A stretch of 47,384 bases of DNA from Poteriospumella lacustris (GCA_008000375.1 SMOI01000029.1:133728-181111); one strand, 5' to 3'. Counted from the stretch's first letter, positions 11,401 to 24,884 are shown. Made by a program: numbers and translations. Notes: generated from the letters alone by a model not told the origin.

Positions 11401-14400
11401 TGCGCCGCCGTCGACACGCTCACGGTGTAGTCCTGGACCCGACGGCTCTTGTCCGGGAAGCCCGACGACTGCAGCGTGAAGCACGACGACGTGTTGATCG
11501 CGATCACCTCCCGCGCCGCCCAGGCAGTCAACGCCGTCAGCCGCAACGAGCTGTTACCGTAGCGGAAGGCGACGGAGAAGGACGTCGACGAGGACGTTGT
11601 CGCCGTGCACGGCGCCGACACGTTGACACCGGGGAACTTCACCTCCACGACGTCGCCCGTCTGCAGCGGCATGGACAGCTGCAGCGTCAGCAACGCCTCG
11701 TTGGTGCCTTCCAATTTGCCGGGGCTCCAGGCCAGCGTCGAGCGATCGACGTTGCCGACCTTCTCCACGTCCAACACGAGCGACGGAACGGCGTCGTACA
11801 CCGACGACTGCACGTCCATCGCAATGCCCCGAATCGTCGACGTGCTGACGCCTAACGGCGGCAGTCGAATGGTGGCGATGTCCAAGGTCAACGACGTGAA
11901 CGACACCGACGTGCCAGCGTCCGCGAGGGCGATGTAGACGCGTTCGTCGCAGCTCGACCACGTCGCGGTCCAGTTCGCCACGCCACCCACATCGACGACG
12001 GTCAGCGCCGACGCAAAGCTCGAGAACTGCGGCAACGACAGGCTCAGCGTGTCCTTGTCGCTGACTTCCAAGCCAGCGGTGGTCAGCGTGAGCTGAACGG
12101 TCGCCCATTCGAACGGTGTGCGCGGGGAGAACGACACGTTGGCGTACACGTTCGGCGCAAAGGTCTGGTACGTTGGCAGCGTCGTGTAGTCGTAGTACAT
12201 CACGCGCCGCGTGCGATTGAACGCGACCGAGGGCACGTTGATCAACGACGACACGCCAGCGCTGGGCAACTGAAGCCCCGTCGACGTCGGGATGCGCAGG
12301 TGGATGCGCGATGGTCGGCCATGCGACACTGCCATCGTCAGCACCTGGTTCGTGTTGTCCCAGGAGACGCTGCCAGCGAAATCTGCCGTCGCATTCAACG
12401 AGCTGGCGGACGTCGTCACACCGGGGAGGCTCAAGAACACGACGTCGCCGGGTAGGAAGGTGTCGATGGCCTCGACGGTCACCTGCAGCGCCGACACCGC
12501 GTTGGGGCTCGCGTCCGCCCACACGTGGCGCACGTTGCGCAAACCCCACCCGCCAACGTACTGCACCTCGTTGTGGTCCGAGTACGACGTGCCGTCGTAG
12601 AGCTCGTAGGTCACCTTGGCGGTGTTCTCCAGCAGAATCAGTTGATCGAACGCGAAGGACAGCGACTTCAGCGAAATCGACTGGTTCCCCGCGGTGATGG
12701 CTTCCGTCGGACGCAGAATCACCCGAGACGCGTTGTACCACGAGGCGACCCAGGAGACGTTGGAGACCTCGGACAAGGTGATCGTCTCGGAGCCATCAAT
12801 CAGCGTCGTGTTGAGCAGCGTGTCGAGGTTCAGAATCAAATGGCCCGACCGCGGCAGAGTCTGCTGCAGCGAGAAGTTGAACGCCAGACCGATGACACTG
12901 GCGCTGCGGTTGAACTGCTCAATCGCCGACGCATTGTACGTGACGTTCTCCGGCGCGTATCGGTCCATGTACGCGAAGGTGATCGACGAGCCGCCTTTGA
13001 GGAAGGCGCCCTCGCAGCTGATGTCCACGTCCCGCACGGGGTTGGAGAACGAGGCGATGTCTACTCGGGCCGTGCACTCGTTGGCGTCCATGCACACCGC
13101 ATCGTTCTTCACGGTGATGGCGGCCGACGGCTGCACGCTCACCGTGACGTGCGTGTCCAGCTGCTGCGTGAACACCACCACGCGGACACTGGTCGCGCTG
13201 ACCGTCGCCACGCGGAAGAAGCCCTCCCACGCCGCTTCGACCGCCAGCTCCGACGGATGGCTGAAGACGACGTTCGAGAACTCCAACACGACCTCGTCGC
13301 CGGCGAAGAGCGGATTCAACGTGTCCAACTCCAAGGCGAAGGCGATGAAGTCGACGCCGTTGACCGCGGTTCGCTTCAGGCGAATGCTGCCGTCGGAAAT
13401 GGTCCCGACGGGCGTCACAAAGCCCAGCGTCTGCGACTGCAGCGACAACGACGTCGTCGGCCGGCTAACGGTGATGGCGTACGACGAGGACAAGTTGTAC
13501 GCCACCCCGACCGACGGGACGACGAAGGACTTGAACGTGAACTGCAACGCAGAAGCATAGAGCTCCGTGGGCACCTCCAAGAGCAGCGAGGAAGACGCAT
13601 TCACGAAGGTGGCAGCCCACTGGCGATTGAACTGGTCCACGACGGTCGCGGACGACCACGGCGCTTGCAGCGACGGGATCGTCAGGCGAATGAAGTCGCC
13701 GTCCGACAGCTGCGTCGCGGTCAGCACCTTCACGAGCATATCAGAGACCCGGCCCGCGTACGGACTGAGGAACTCCACCGCCGACGAGTAGATGCCCACC
13801 CAGACCGACTCTTCGAAGACGAAGAAGTCCGAGCGGAACGCGGGCGTGTGCCACGCGTACCACGCGTACTTCTCTCCGTACTGCTTGATGCGTCGGTCGG
13901 ACAGGTCGTTGTGCACCTTCAGGAACTCCAGATACACGTAGCGCACGCGACGATAGAAGCACGTCGTCGAACCATTCGCGAGGCCCACACCCAAATAGGT
14001 TGTTGCCGTGGTCGCGTCGGCGTACCACGCGGAGATGTTGTAGCAGGGGTCCGCGATGGACGCGGTCGTGAAATTGAGCACGAAGCCCTCGAACTTGAAG
14101 TGGAACGTGTCCTGCAACGTGGGATACGTGTTCAGATGGAACGAGAGCGTCATCGTGGTCGCTCCCACCGCAAACGCGTCCGTTTCAATGGTCGGGATCG
14201 AGAACTTGCCGTTGGAAATGATCGGAATCGAGTCGTTCACCGTGATGGGCGACAACGGGACGTAGCCGGCGCTTCCTCGAATGGAGAACGTCAGTCCACT
14301 GAACAGCCCCGCGAGCACGCCGATGTCGTTGATCTTGAAGCTGCTCAGGTTGGCAACGCGCAGTTCCAAGTCGTAGTCTGCGCCCCATCCGCTTTGGCTT

Positions 14401-17400
14401 TGGAACCGCCACGTGCGGTTGAAGTTGAACCACGTCGCGTTGTCGAAGTTGGCGCCAACGGTCGTCGCTCCATCGACGAACGTGAAGCCGGTCAGATCGT
14501 CCAGCCCGGGGATGACCAACTGGATCTCTGCCGGTCCTTCGACCGCTCTCGTGAGCTCCACGTGCAGCGTCACCTCGTTGACATAGTAAGAGCTGTTCAC
14601 CGAGAACTCGACGTTGGCCTTGCGGTAGCCGTAGACGAGCGGGAACGACTGCAACGCCGTGTAGCTCATGTTCCAGTGGGGGTCGTCGATGCGCAACTGC
14701 GGAGGAGCCTCCGCGGATATGCCCCACGGCCCCACCGTGATGGGGTACAGCGCCGACTGCACCGTGAAGTTGTAGCTGCCCGCCGGAATATGCACCAGCG
14801 GCGACAAGTACAACGACGACGACCGATTCGACCAGCGGGCCTCGATCAGCCCGTTCAACGAGCCGATGATGTAGATGTCCACGTTCTTGATGTCGGCCGC
14901 GTAGAAATGGGGCAGGTACAGCGTCAGCGTGTCGTTACCGGGCTCCAAGTCCAACAGACTCTCGAACAAGAGAATCAATTCGGTCGACTGGTACGGCCGC
15001 GTGTCGTTGAAGTCGATGGAGAAGCGACTGAAGCCCACCGGGGAGACGCGTTCGAACGGGATGTGCGTGAAGTCGCCCACCGTCGTTGAGGCGACACTGA
15101 ACGCGAAGCCTGGATCGTTGCGGTAGATGCCCGTCGGCCGAAGGACGATGGCGTAGTCGACGATGGTGTCTACCTCCCCGATGCACGAGCTGCTCGCCAG
15201 GAAGGTAAACACGACCGAACTGTTGCCAGGCACCCACACGGCCGCAACGGTTGACGTCGATGAGAAGACGACGCTGGCCACGTTGGAGGCGTTGAAGTCT
15301 GGAAAGTGCACTTCGATCGTGTCGCCCACTGCGAAGGCGGTCGAGGCGCAGATCTCGACGCGGAAGGTCGTATCGACCCCCGGCGCCGTCGAGTCAAAGT
15401 ACAGCGAACTGAGAGTGATGCGACTCACGCTGGTCGACAGCGTAGACGACGTCCCGTTGAAGTATCCGTACGGTGACAACTGATGGACCTGGAAACTGTT
15501 CTTTTCCGCGCCCCAGGAGCGCAGCATCGGACCGGTGAAGTTCACCGAATAGGAGCCGGCCGGCACCGTGTCATTGACCACCAACACCAACGAATCGGTC
15601 GCTTGAATGTCGTAGTTGAACACGACCTCGTCGGTATTGCGTTGCAGCAACACGTCATCCGCCGAAGAGCTACTGGCGCAAAGGACGTTCGCGTCGTGAC
15701 CCAGAATGAGCTCCAGGTCGACGGCCTTCTGGAACGTCAAGACAAACTGGATCCACTCGTTCTGAGCGGTGGTGGGGTTGCTTACGATGGGATCGTAGAT
15801 GGCGACGCTGGGCATCCGCTGGAGAACCGTGCGCAAGGTGCCGGCATCCACCGACTGCGGCAAACACGTCGACACAACGCCATCACTGCGCAGCAAGAAG
15901 TACTTGTCGACCGCGGGATGCTCCACGATGCGCAAGGACAGTGTGTACGAGCGGTGGTGCGCAGACGACGACGCCGTGGTGATGTAGTCGTCTTCTGTGA
16001 CGGCCAATACGCCGTGTTTCAACGCCACCGGGCGATTGAACTTCACGCTCAGCGACAGCTGGTCCGCGACCTCGTAGTTCTTCCACCAGTTGAAGCAGCG
16101 ACGGAGATTCGCAGGCAACGCTTCAATGCCCTCCGGGTACAGCGCGGACAGCAGGTATCGGTAGTAATGGTAGGGGTTGCCGGCCGCGGTCATGTTCAGT
16201 GCGTCGTACTCCGCGTCCACTTTGCCGATGATCCGCAGAAGACTCTCCGATTCTGAGGCGGAGTCCTTCAGCGCATCGCATCCGCATTCCTCGAACAGGG
16301 CCTCGTACTCGTACTGCGGCTGTGTAAACGGCAGCTGACGCGTCGCAAGGATAGGCCCTGCCAAGTCCTCCGTCGGGAGCGTGTGCAGCACCTCAATCGA
16401 CCGCACAGTCGCCGGTGTCGGGTCGATAATCATCGACTTCACGCGACCGAGAGCCTCCGGGGCACCAGGATTCGGCAATCGGTTGTCTGCGGCCGTCGAT
16501 GCAACCGTCGACAGTTTGTAGACGCGGCCCAGCGACGTGTCAACGGCATCAGCGCTGGTGCACTCGAGACGCGCCACTCCGGACTGATAGGAGATGTGGT
16601 ACAAGAACGTCAGCGTCTCGGTGCCGTTGCCATAGAAGAACCCAGCGCGACACGCAGTCGATTCTCCCCGCAGCTGCAGCGTAATCAGTCCCACAATCAT
16701 CACCGGCGCAGAGTACGTCACGTAGATTTCAATCGCCGATCCGGGCGCAAAGATGCCCGACGTCACGTTGGTGTCGACGCTCACCACGTACGGAGTCACG
16801 TTGTCAACGACCACTGACGCGTCGATCAACAGGTCCGCCACACCGGACGAACTCGCGATGAGCAAGGCGGCGGGCAGACCAGAATCGTCGGAGACGATGC
16901 TCGATCCGTTGACTTGGAGGAAGGTGCGCTGCAGGAAGTCTTCGCATTGGCACGTGAGGTACAAGCCGCCACTCACCTCGTCCGCGTTCGTAAACTCGTA
17001 CGAAAACAACAGCGCATCGCTCGAATAAGCTCCACTGTAGTACGCGTTGCTGGATCGACCGTTGCCCATGTTCAAGACGATGTACGGTCGATCGCGATCG
17101 CTCGTGGTCGACGACGCGGTCACATCGGACGAGAACTGCACGACGATGTCGATGGTCTCACCGGCCGTGTACAAGGCATTGCCCAGCGAGCTGGTCGAGG
17201 CTACTCGCAGCGACGTGACTCTCGCGACCGTACCGATCCACCGCAGATGTGACGGGAGCTCGAACGAGGCATTGGTGACGCGCAAATCGGCATTCAGGAA
17301 GGGCGCCTTCGCCTTGCGGAACAGCGCACTCTCCGTGTTGCCGGTGATGATGCGCAGCGGTTGGTAGATGGGGTCGCTCTCGGTGAGGATGTCGGCGGAG

Positions 17401-20400
17401 AGCACGAGCTGCTCATCGGTGGACTGCACCTCGTAGAGGAAGACCAACTTGTTCGTTCCGGAGCCTACGTGGTACTTCGCAGGTGAATAGCCCGTCTGGT
17501 TGACTGTGAGGATCACTTGCGGCACCGGCAGGGGCGACTGTTGCTGCAGCACGACCTCGTGCGAAAACTCCAGCCAAATGTCGATCAATTGCCCGGCGCC
17601 ATACGACCCCGTCGGCGACGTCGTGTAGATGCTGACCACCGTTGGCGCATCCGTGTTCACGAGCTTGTGGAAGTTGTTTTGGAACAAGCTGATGGCCAAT
17701 GCCGATGGCAGCTTCGGCTTCATCGAAAAGCGCAAGATCTGACCCCCGTTCAGGTCGATGCTGGTCATGGAGGGATAGATCGACAGATAAAACGACTTGT
17801 CGCCTCGGTCGACGCTGTATTCGAAGACCAATGTGTTCGTACCACTGCCGTTGATGTAATTGGCGTACCGATACGGCGGAGAGGCGACGGCCACGTCCGG
17901 TGAGCCCAAAAACACACGGCTACCGGTGTACTCCTCGACGAGATAAACGACGTTGTCGGCGACTTGGGAGATGAAATAGACGGTTCCGTTGATGGAGATC
18001 ATGCTTCCGGCGTCGTACTCGGTCAGTTCGTGGCCGGGAACAAGCTGCAACGCCTTGGTGTTGCCCCCGAAGTTGTACGAGTTTTGTTCGTCACAGGAGA
18101 GGAAGCTGATGGTGGAAGACGCGATGTACGGCACGTTGGTGATGTCGGAAATGGCGCCACGGAAGATGGTCGTTCCCGAGCGAACGAGGGTCACGGTGAT
18201 GACATTGCCAATGACGGGTACACCGGTGACGGGCAGTGTCATCCCCCGAGCGAGCTCGATGACGGCCGAGATCTCCGTCAGAGCGGCAATACGCAGCAAC
18301 GGCGTCAACTGCAGCGTCTTCGAGCTGGCCTCCCACACGACCCTAAACTGGAGAATAGCGTCGTCGCTGACGTAGGTCCATGTCGATGGGTTGCCAGCGG
18401 CCAATGAGAAGGACGGCAGGAAGAACAGTAACCGATCGTTCACCGTGAGCTCTCCGGAGAACTGGCAATTCAACGTCAACCCACTGGCCTCCCCGGCGAT
18501 GGGGCGATGGATGTAAATCGACGAAGACAGTACATACGGCTGCAGCGACAGGCTCTGGACCTCGCCGTAAAAGACAACGTTCTGCGTTCGGTTGACAGAC
18601 GTTGCCAGTGACGTGTTCCGCAGCAAATAATACGCCACGTCTGACGCGCCCAACACGTAGCGGGTCGTGTAGAAGGTCGCGTTCGTCAACGACGACGTGA
18701 CGAATCGCACCGTGTTCAGCGCCGAGATGTTTCTCGCGAAGGTAAACCACATCTCCGTCGTGTTGGCCCCCTGTACGAACTGCACCGTCGACAACAGCTT
18801 CTTCTGCGCCGCGGTCAACGACATGGTGCACACGCTGGCGGTGCATGACGCGTCGTATACAACGTGATTCAACTGAATCGCCAAGCTGTCGCCCTCGAGG
18901 ATGTCCACCGTCGGTTTGATTGCGAACGACACATGCAACCGACGTCCGTCCCCTCCGGCGATGGGTACCAACGCGGCCGTCGCAGAGTTCACGAAGAACG
19001 TTGGCGACGCATCGAAGGGCGTCGTCGAAATGGGACAAATCGTCGAGGAGGATTCGTAGAAGAATCGATTGTCGTTGGGGTACAGCACCGCCGGGCTTTG
19101 GTAGAAGCCGTAGAACCGCAGGCGGAAGAACAAATCACCCGAGAGGACGTAGCCCTCCTTCAACGTGATGGCGATCGACGTGGTTCCGTTGATCCACGTC
19201 GACGCGAACTTGACCGAGGCCTTGCGCGACGAATTGAAGTCCAAAATCGAAATGTACGCGTCTTGCGACCGTTGATCAAGGATAGGGGCGTTGATGTACA
19301 ACGTATCGTTCTCCACCAGCGGACAGAAGACGGTGAAGTTCAGCTGCATGTCGTACATGGACGTCGTGTCGTTGGACGCATCGGTGAAGGCCAGTGCCGC
19401 TGGTGACAAGGTGCCAATTCTCGTGAGATTTTGAAACGTCACGCCGGAGATGGGCGACGAGTCGGAGATCACGGAGAACCACGGAAAGGGAATCGTGAAC
19501 AGCCCCGCCTTCGGAGAGATGACGCCCGCGTCGCTAGTGAAGTTGAACTCGAGCAACGTACCCGCCGCAACGTCCGACAACAGCTGCACGTAGAGGCGAT
19601 CCACCGACGTCTCCACATATTCGGACGAATCCGGGTTGCGCCCAATCGTGGCGCTGGCTGCGTAACCGACGATGCGTACAGACACGTTGGTCGGAGCAAA
19701 GACTTGAATCGACCGAGACGGCACTTGGAAATTGGGCAAATACACATTCATCACGTCTCCGGCGGTCACGTCGTCTTCAAAAGTGAACGAAAAGGCGATG
19801 GACACCGCGACGTTGCTCTGCTGCGGGGAAATGCTCATCACGGAGATGACCGGCGCACCGACGGTTTCAAATTGCACCGAATCGGCCAGATAATGCGTCG
19901 TGACGCCGGCGTTGACCAGTGTCAGGTTCGCAGTGAACAAGGCTGTGCTTCGAATACCTTCTTGCGGCAATTGCAGGTTGAAGTCTTGGGGAATGAGGCA
20001 GTACAGGGACGACAGCAGCTCCGCTCCGTACTCGGACGCCTGAGGGACGTATTTCATCCGCAGCGTGGAACTGTTGCTCATCCACAGCAACGAGAAGAGC
20101 TTCTCGTCCGATGAACTGACCGATGTGCACGTGATGTTGTACGATTCCTCCGAGCGCAACGAGCCGAACCCATCCAACGCGAAGTCGATGTGGTCTCCAA
20201 AATTCATGAGGACGCTGCCGAACGTGGCGTTCACCACATACGCCGACGAACGCCCCGGATTACGGTTTAGCGCACGAATGGTGATGTCACAGATGCCCAC
20301 ACAGGGCAACAGACCGGTACTGTTCGCGATGGTATCACCGGCCGCATCCACAGCCAACACCGTGAACAGCGTATTGCTGGGAATGCCGGAGGTGCGGACG

Positions 20401-23400
20401 ACGAAGTCAGAGGTCGAACGGGTGGTGTTGAACACCAAGTCGATGTTCAACGAACTGCTCTCCGTCAGCGTCGCTGCGATGCGATTGTTCGTCTTGTCCC
20501 ACACCGCTGTCGTTCCGACATTGCCCAGCACGCCGATAGACACCGTCGAGGACGCCGATGCGTCGGAGAAGGCGACGTGGGGCAGGTGTAAATAGATCTT
20601 CTCGTTGGCTTCCAACGACGACGTCAAGTCGAACGTCAGGCGAATGAATTCCACCGTCGTCGAGTCGTTAGCGGCGGCGAACAGATCCACCGTCGCATCC
20701 GAAATGGTGATGTATTCGCTGACGGTTCCGAATGCCTGCGCTTGTGTGATCATCCCCGTCACGGACGAATCGTAGCCGATGCGGTAGTTGACGACGGTCG
20801 AGTTCGCCGACAATCCCTTTGCCGGCAGAGCGAAGCCTTCCACCGTCACCCGCAGATGCGACGTATCGTTCAACGCCTTGCTCAACACGAGTCGCAAGAT
20901 CTGCTGCGCCGACAGGTACGAAGAGGAAGACGCCGCTACCGCGCCCAAATTGTCCGACACGTCGTTGGCCAAATCGTTGCCCAAATAGGTGAAGTCGCGC
21001 AGTTTGATGTCGATAAAGTTCCCGGTGTACAGCGAGTGGCCGTCCGCCAGTTGAAAACTCAATTCAAACTGCGTCACATCGCTCGTATCCACGGTGAAGT
21101 TGGATTGACGAAAGAATGGCTTCGTGTACACGTCTGGGCAGGCCAGCGCCACGGAGGCTGTTCCTGACAGCGCGGCGTCTTCATAGAGAAGCCATGCAGA
21201 CAGATACGACGGCGCACTGGCGCTGAGCTTCAGACCAGTGATCGTGAGGGAGACCGTCGAAAAGGCCGAGACAGCGCTGGGCAGCGTCAAATTCAAGTAT
21301 AAATCACCGCTTTGGACGTAGGAAACGGCTGTGCTGTCCTGGTAAACAGCCACAGTCGACGCAACGTCGAGACCGCGGAAGACTAAACTCACCGCGGAGC
21401 TGACCGGAATGGCGCTACTGTACGAAAACGAAACGCCAATCGACTGTGATTCCCCCGTAAATCGACTGGAGAATGCAATGCTGGAGCTACAGAAGCCCAG
21501 GCATTGGCTGGCCATGGTATAGCCTCTCAACATGCCCTTCGTAGAGGAATAGATCGACAGCTGGAACGCCGACGACGACAAAGAGGACGTGGGCAGGAAC
21601 ATCAAGGCATCGCCTGTCACATTCACCGTAAAATCTCCCGAGGCACCGGAGAAGTCTTCATTCAACGTCATCTCTAAGCGGGGAACGCGTCGATTGAACA
21701 TCGCGGTCACGTTGGCGTTCGAGATGATGTTGCTGGCGTTGAACAAGATGTAGTCGATGCTTCGACTGAACCCAGGCAGTGTCACAATCATCAAATCGCC
21801 AGCGGACAGTCCAGGACTTGCCAAGCCGATCCGAATGCCAATCGCTGTCAATGACCCGAAACTATCGGTCAGGGGCGTCAGATGAACGAGACTGTCCTCG
21901 ACAAACACGATCTGCGCCTCCTCAGGGTACAATATGTTGCGTGCGGACGACATAGAACAGAGCGTCGAGCTCACGAAGAAACCGAAGGTGTCGCCATTGT
22001 CAATCTGCACGCCTCGCTTTGGTGTTTTCAATCCCACCGACTGATCGACGGTGATATCGACGAGTGTGTCTGCACTGATCGGTGAGCTGACCGTGAAAAT
22101 GACATTGGTGCCGACGATGGCCACAGTAAAACTGGATTTGTGCTCACCATAGAGCAAACTTGACTCCACAGCGATGTTAGGAAAGCTCGATGGTACCAGC
22201 TGCGTCAGATTGAAGACCACTTGGTCACCCGCGACGAGACCGAAAATGCCCGATGTGAAGGTGAAGCGCACCGCTGAGTTGGCGTCCGCCTTGTAGGTGT
22301 AATAGAATACACCCGTCGTTCCATCAGCCGGAGCGGAGCAAACCTTGGGCACATAATACACGGGCTTGTCGTAGATGTTTCCGTTCTTCGTCGATTCCAA
22401 ACTCACAGACACAGAATTGGAGTCCAGGCCATAGTTGGGGAGACGCAGGCCAAGACTCGACGGAATGGACCACGTGAAGCTCGTGGACTTGAATCCGTTG
22501 CTGCTCCCCGTCACCGTGGCTGTGATGGCCGACGAATTCTTCAAAAACTCATACGAAAAATCCGTGCTCAACGAAGAGAAGGAGCCTCGGGCATAGTCCA
22601 CCGTCGACGCGTCGCTGACGAAGTCGCCGACGTACAGCGAAATGACATCGCCGTATGATAAATACTCGGGAAGAGTCACGTCGGCTGTGAGAGTGATGGC
22701 TTGGTCAAAGCTTAAAGGAGAAACAGCCACCGATATGTTCGAATAGCCCACCGAGGCTACCGTAGCGAAGGGGAGGCTGAGGGAATACGTGGAACTCAAG
22801 CTTTGCGCCAAGAACGTGATCGTCTCTTCATATGGCGCACCAATGCCCCATGCATCCACAAACAAGGATGAGCGCCCAGCGATGAGAATCTCCAGGTTTT
22901 CGAACCGGGCGACAGAACCATTGAGAGTCAAGATCAGCTGCTTCTCCGTGTCGTGCCAAAAGCCGGTCATGTTCATCGCGACGTCTCCATACAGATCGAC
23001 GGTCATTCGCCGACGGAAGGTTACGTCCGGATCAACGATATTCAGACGCGGAAGATACAAGATGACTTGATCTCCAGCGACGAAGGCAACGTTGGTGGAC
23101 AACAGCAACTTCACCTGTGCGATTCCAGATGGATACGATCGCCGGTAGCCGAGCTGCGGAAGATGCGGCGCGGTCAATATATCCACGTCTAAGTCCCTGG
23201 GGATATTGCTCAACGCGATGCGCGGGGCACCCTCGACGTAAACAGTTGTGGAAAACACTGCCTGCAAGTAAATGGAATCCCCCGCGGTGTAGTTCCCATC
23301 CGGGCTGAGCACCCGGACGTACGCCACGATTGGGTTGTTTGGATTGATGGTCAGCGTCTTATCAGCGGACAAACTGTTTGATGAGTAAGGCTGTGGCAAG

Positions 23401-24884
23401 GTGATAACTGCATCTAAATCCTTTGTTCCAGCGCGAACGAAGATTTTCCCTCCGTTCAACGTCAAAGCCGACGTGCCTTTCGTCTCCAAGACGGACGCTG
23501 CATCCGACACTTGCACATCGTACAAGAAACGAATCGTCTTTCCTTCGTTAATCACGTCATGAAAGGTTGCATCTCTGGAAAAGAGACTCAAGGCTAACGT
23601 CAGCTTGATAAGAGACGAGTTGGTGACGCGGACCGATAAGTCGAATGTGACGTCGATAAAAAGCTCATCACCAGCGGTGTAGATTCCAGTCGCATTCGGA
23701 GATGTAACTTGAACGATACTGGCCAAGAAACTGGAAATACCAATGGTGAATGTTGAAGACAGCGATCCAGCTGAGGAACTCATGTATCTATATCCGCGCC
23801 CGAGAGGCGGAACGGTCTGGTCCACCACCCCCGTTCCAAAACGCGACGCGATGTTTCCCGCGGAGAAATCGATGTTTACCACATCCAAGTAGTCCACCGT
23901 GTCTCCCAAAGCTACCGTATAGATGAATGTGATATTAGTCGTTCCACTACCGTAGGAGTAAGGAATGATGGCGTTCGTCCGATTGGCGCCTTTCACAAGT
24001 TCGGTGGTGGTCTCCGATAAGAAAACCGAATCACCGTGCTTTGTGCCCTTGAGGAAGTTGGTATCGATTCCCTATAGAGACGACGATAATGCATAAATGT
24101 CGATCATAAAACACGTTACCAATGACGAGCTCACCTGACTAAGTCGAGTCAACGCGTCTGGATTGTCGTTGTACCGATTCAACTTCAGCGGAGGGATGTC
24201 ACCGTGATACTCTGGAAAGTCGGCGCGATAGAAAGTTATGTTCACCACATTACCCACATCAGAACAGACGCGGTTTTCATTGTATGGATTGTCATTTCCA
24301 GGATAAATCTCCACGGAAACATTGTGGATTTTGGAGAAGCGCCGCAAGTACTGCTCCAATCGCTCAGAAGTCGTGTTCACATCGATATTCATGACCACTT
24401 CGTCTTCAAGCTGCATGGAAAACATTCCGCGAGTAGCACGACATTCAAAGGATTGCACTTCCCCTGTTATGCATTTCCCAGAACTGCACCCAGTGTTCAG
24501 AACAATAGCGGGGCTGCCGCTCACAACCACGTTTGAGAAATACTCCAAATATATATGCAAATCATCTCCAATCGTATAGAAGCCAGATGAATTGTAACAA
24601 GATATCGATTTCAAACGAGGTGGCAACTTTCCGTCGAAAGAAAGCACAGGCTCGGGAATGTTGATAGGTAAATTGAGGACGGTTCCCTCAGTCACAACGT
24701 TTTTTGTTTTCAATCGAATTGCCTACGTCGCAGGACACGGAGCGTGGTCAAAATAGGAAGCAAACAAGTATCAATCACGGAGATTTACCTGGGGTTGATT
24801 TTCTGCAACGAATACAGAAAAGTCGCCATATGAAACCCAAGGCAACGTCGCTACGAGCAGGACGACTGCCAAGAGTGCGAGCAT
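2439..24884 (-). CDS. Giant secreted multi-modular adhesin-like protein (about 7,438 aa)
   Basis: Exons are 24884..24789, 24722..24135 and 24071..2439, with GT-AG introns of 66 and 63 nt, both in phase 0. The first exon encodes a signal peptide (MLALLAVVLLVATLPWVSYG) and the mature chain starts near residue 21. By eye there are two beta-rich module types. Type A resembles SWM/bacterial adhesin repeats (a G-x-Y-x-x-G-D strand, a hydrophobic V-x-F-S-x-x-V strand, then G-S/N-G-T-x-x-L-x-F-x-Y). Type B has G-D-x-I-x-L-x-L-P-x-F and ends in a GLxxPxxG-like turn; I cannot name it. Approximate order: A3 (68-540), B12 (540-2220), A5 (2220-3070), B12 (3070-4705), A13 (4705-6620), a split F5/8C domain (6690-7020), a Big_9/cadherin-like domain (7100-7240) and a Cys-rich stretch (7270-7370). 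N-x-S/T sequons are abundant, as expected for a secretory protein. No C-terminal membrane helix or GPI signal is visible, so it is probably extracellular or wall/surface associated. A role in adhesion or surface structure is inference. Confidence 0.88.

Noticed and set aside
12525-15089. A second long antisense frame (about 850 codons) with Arg/Val-rich sequence
   Set aside because: Same explanation as the longer one: shadow of high-GC coding sequence on the minus strand.
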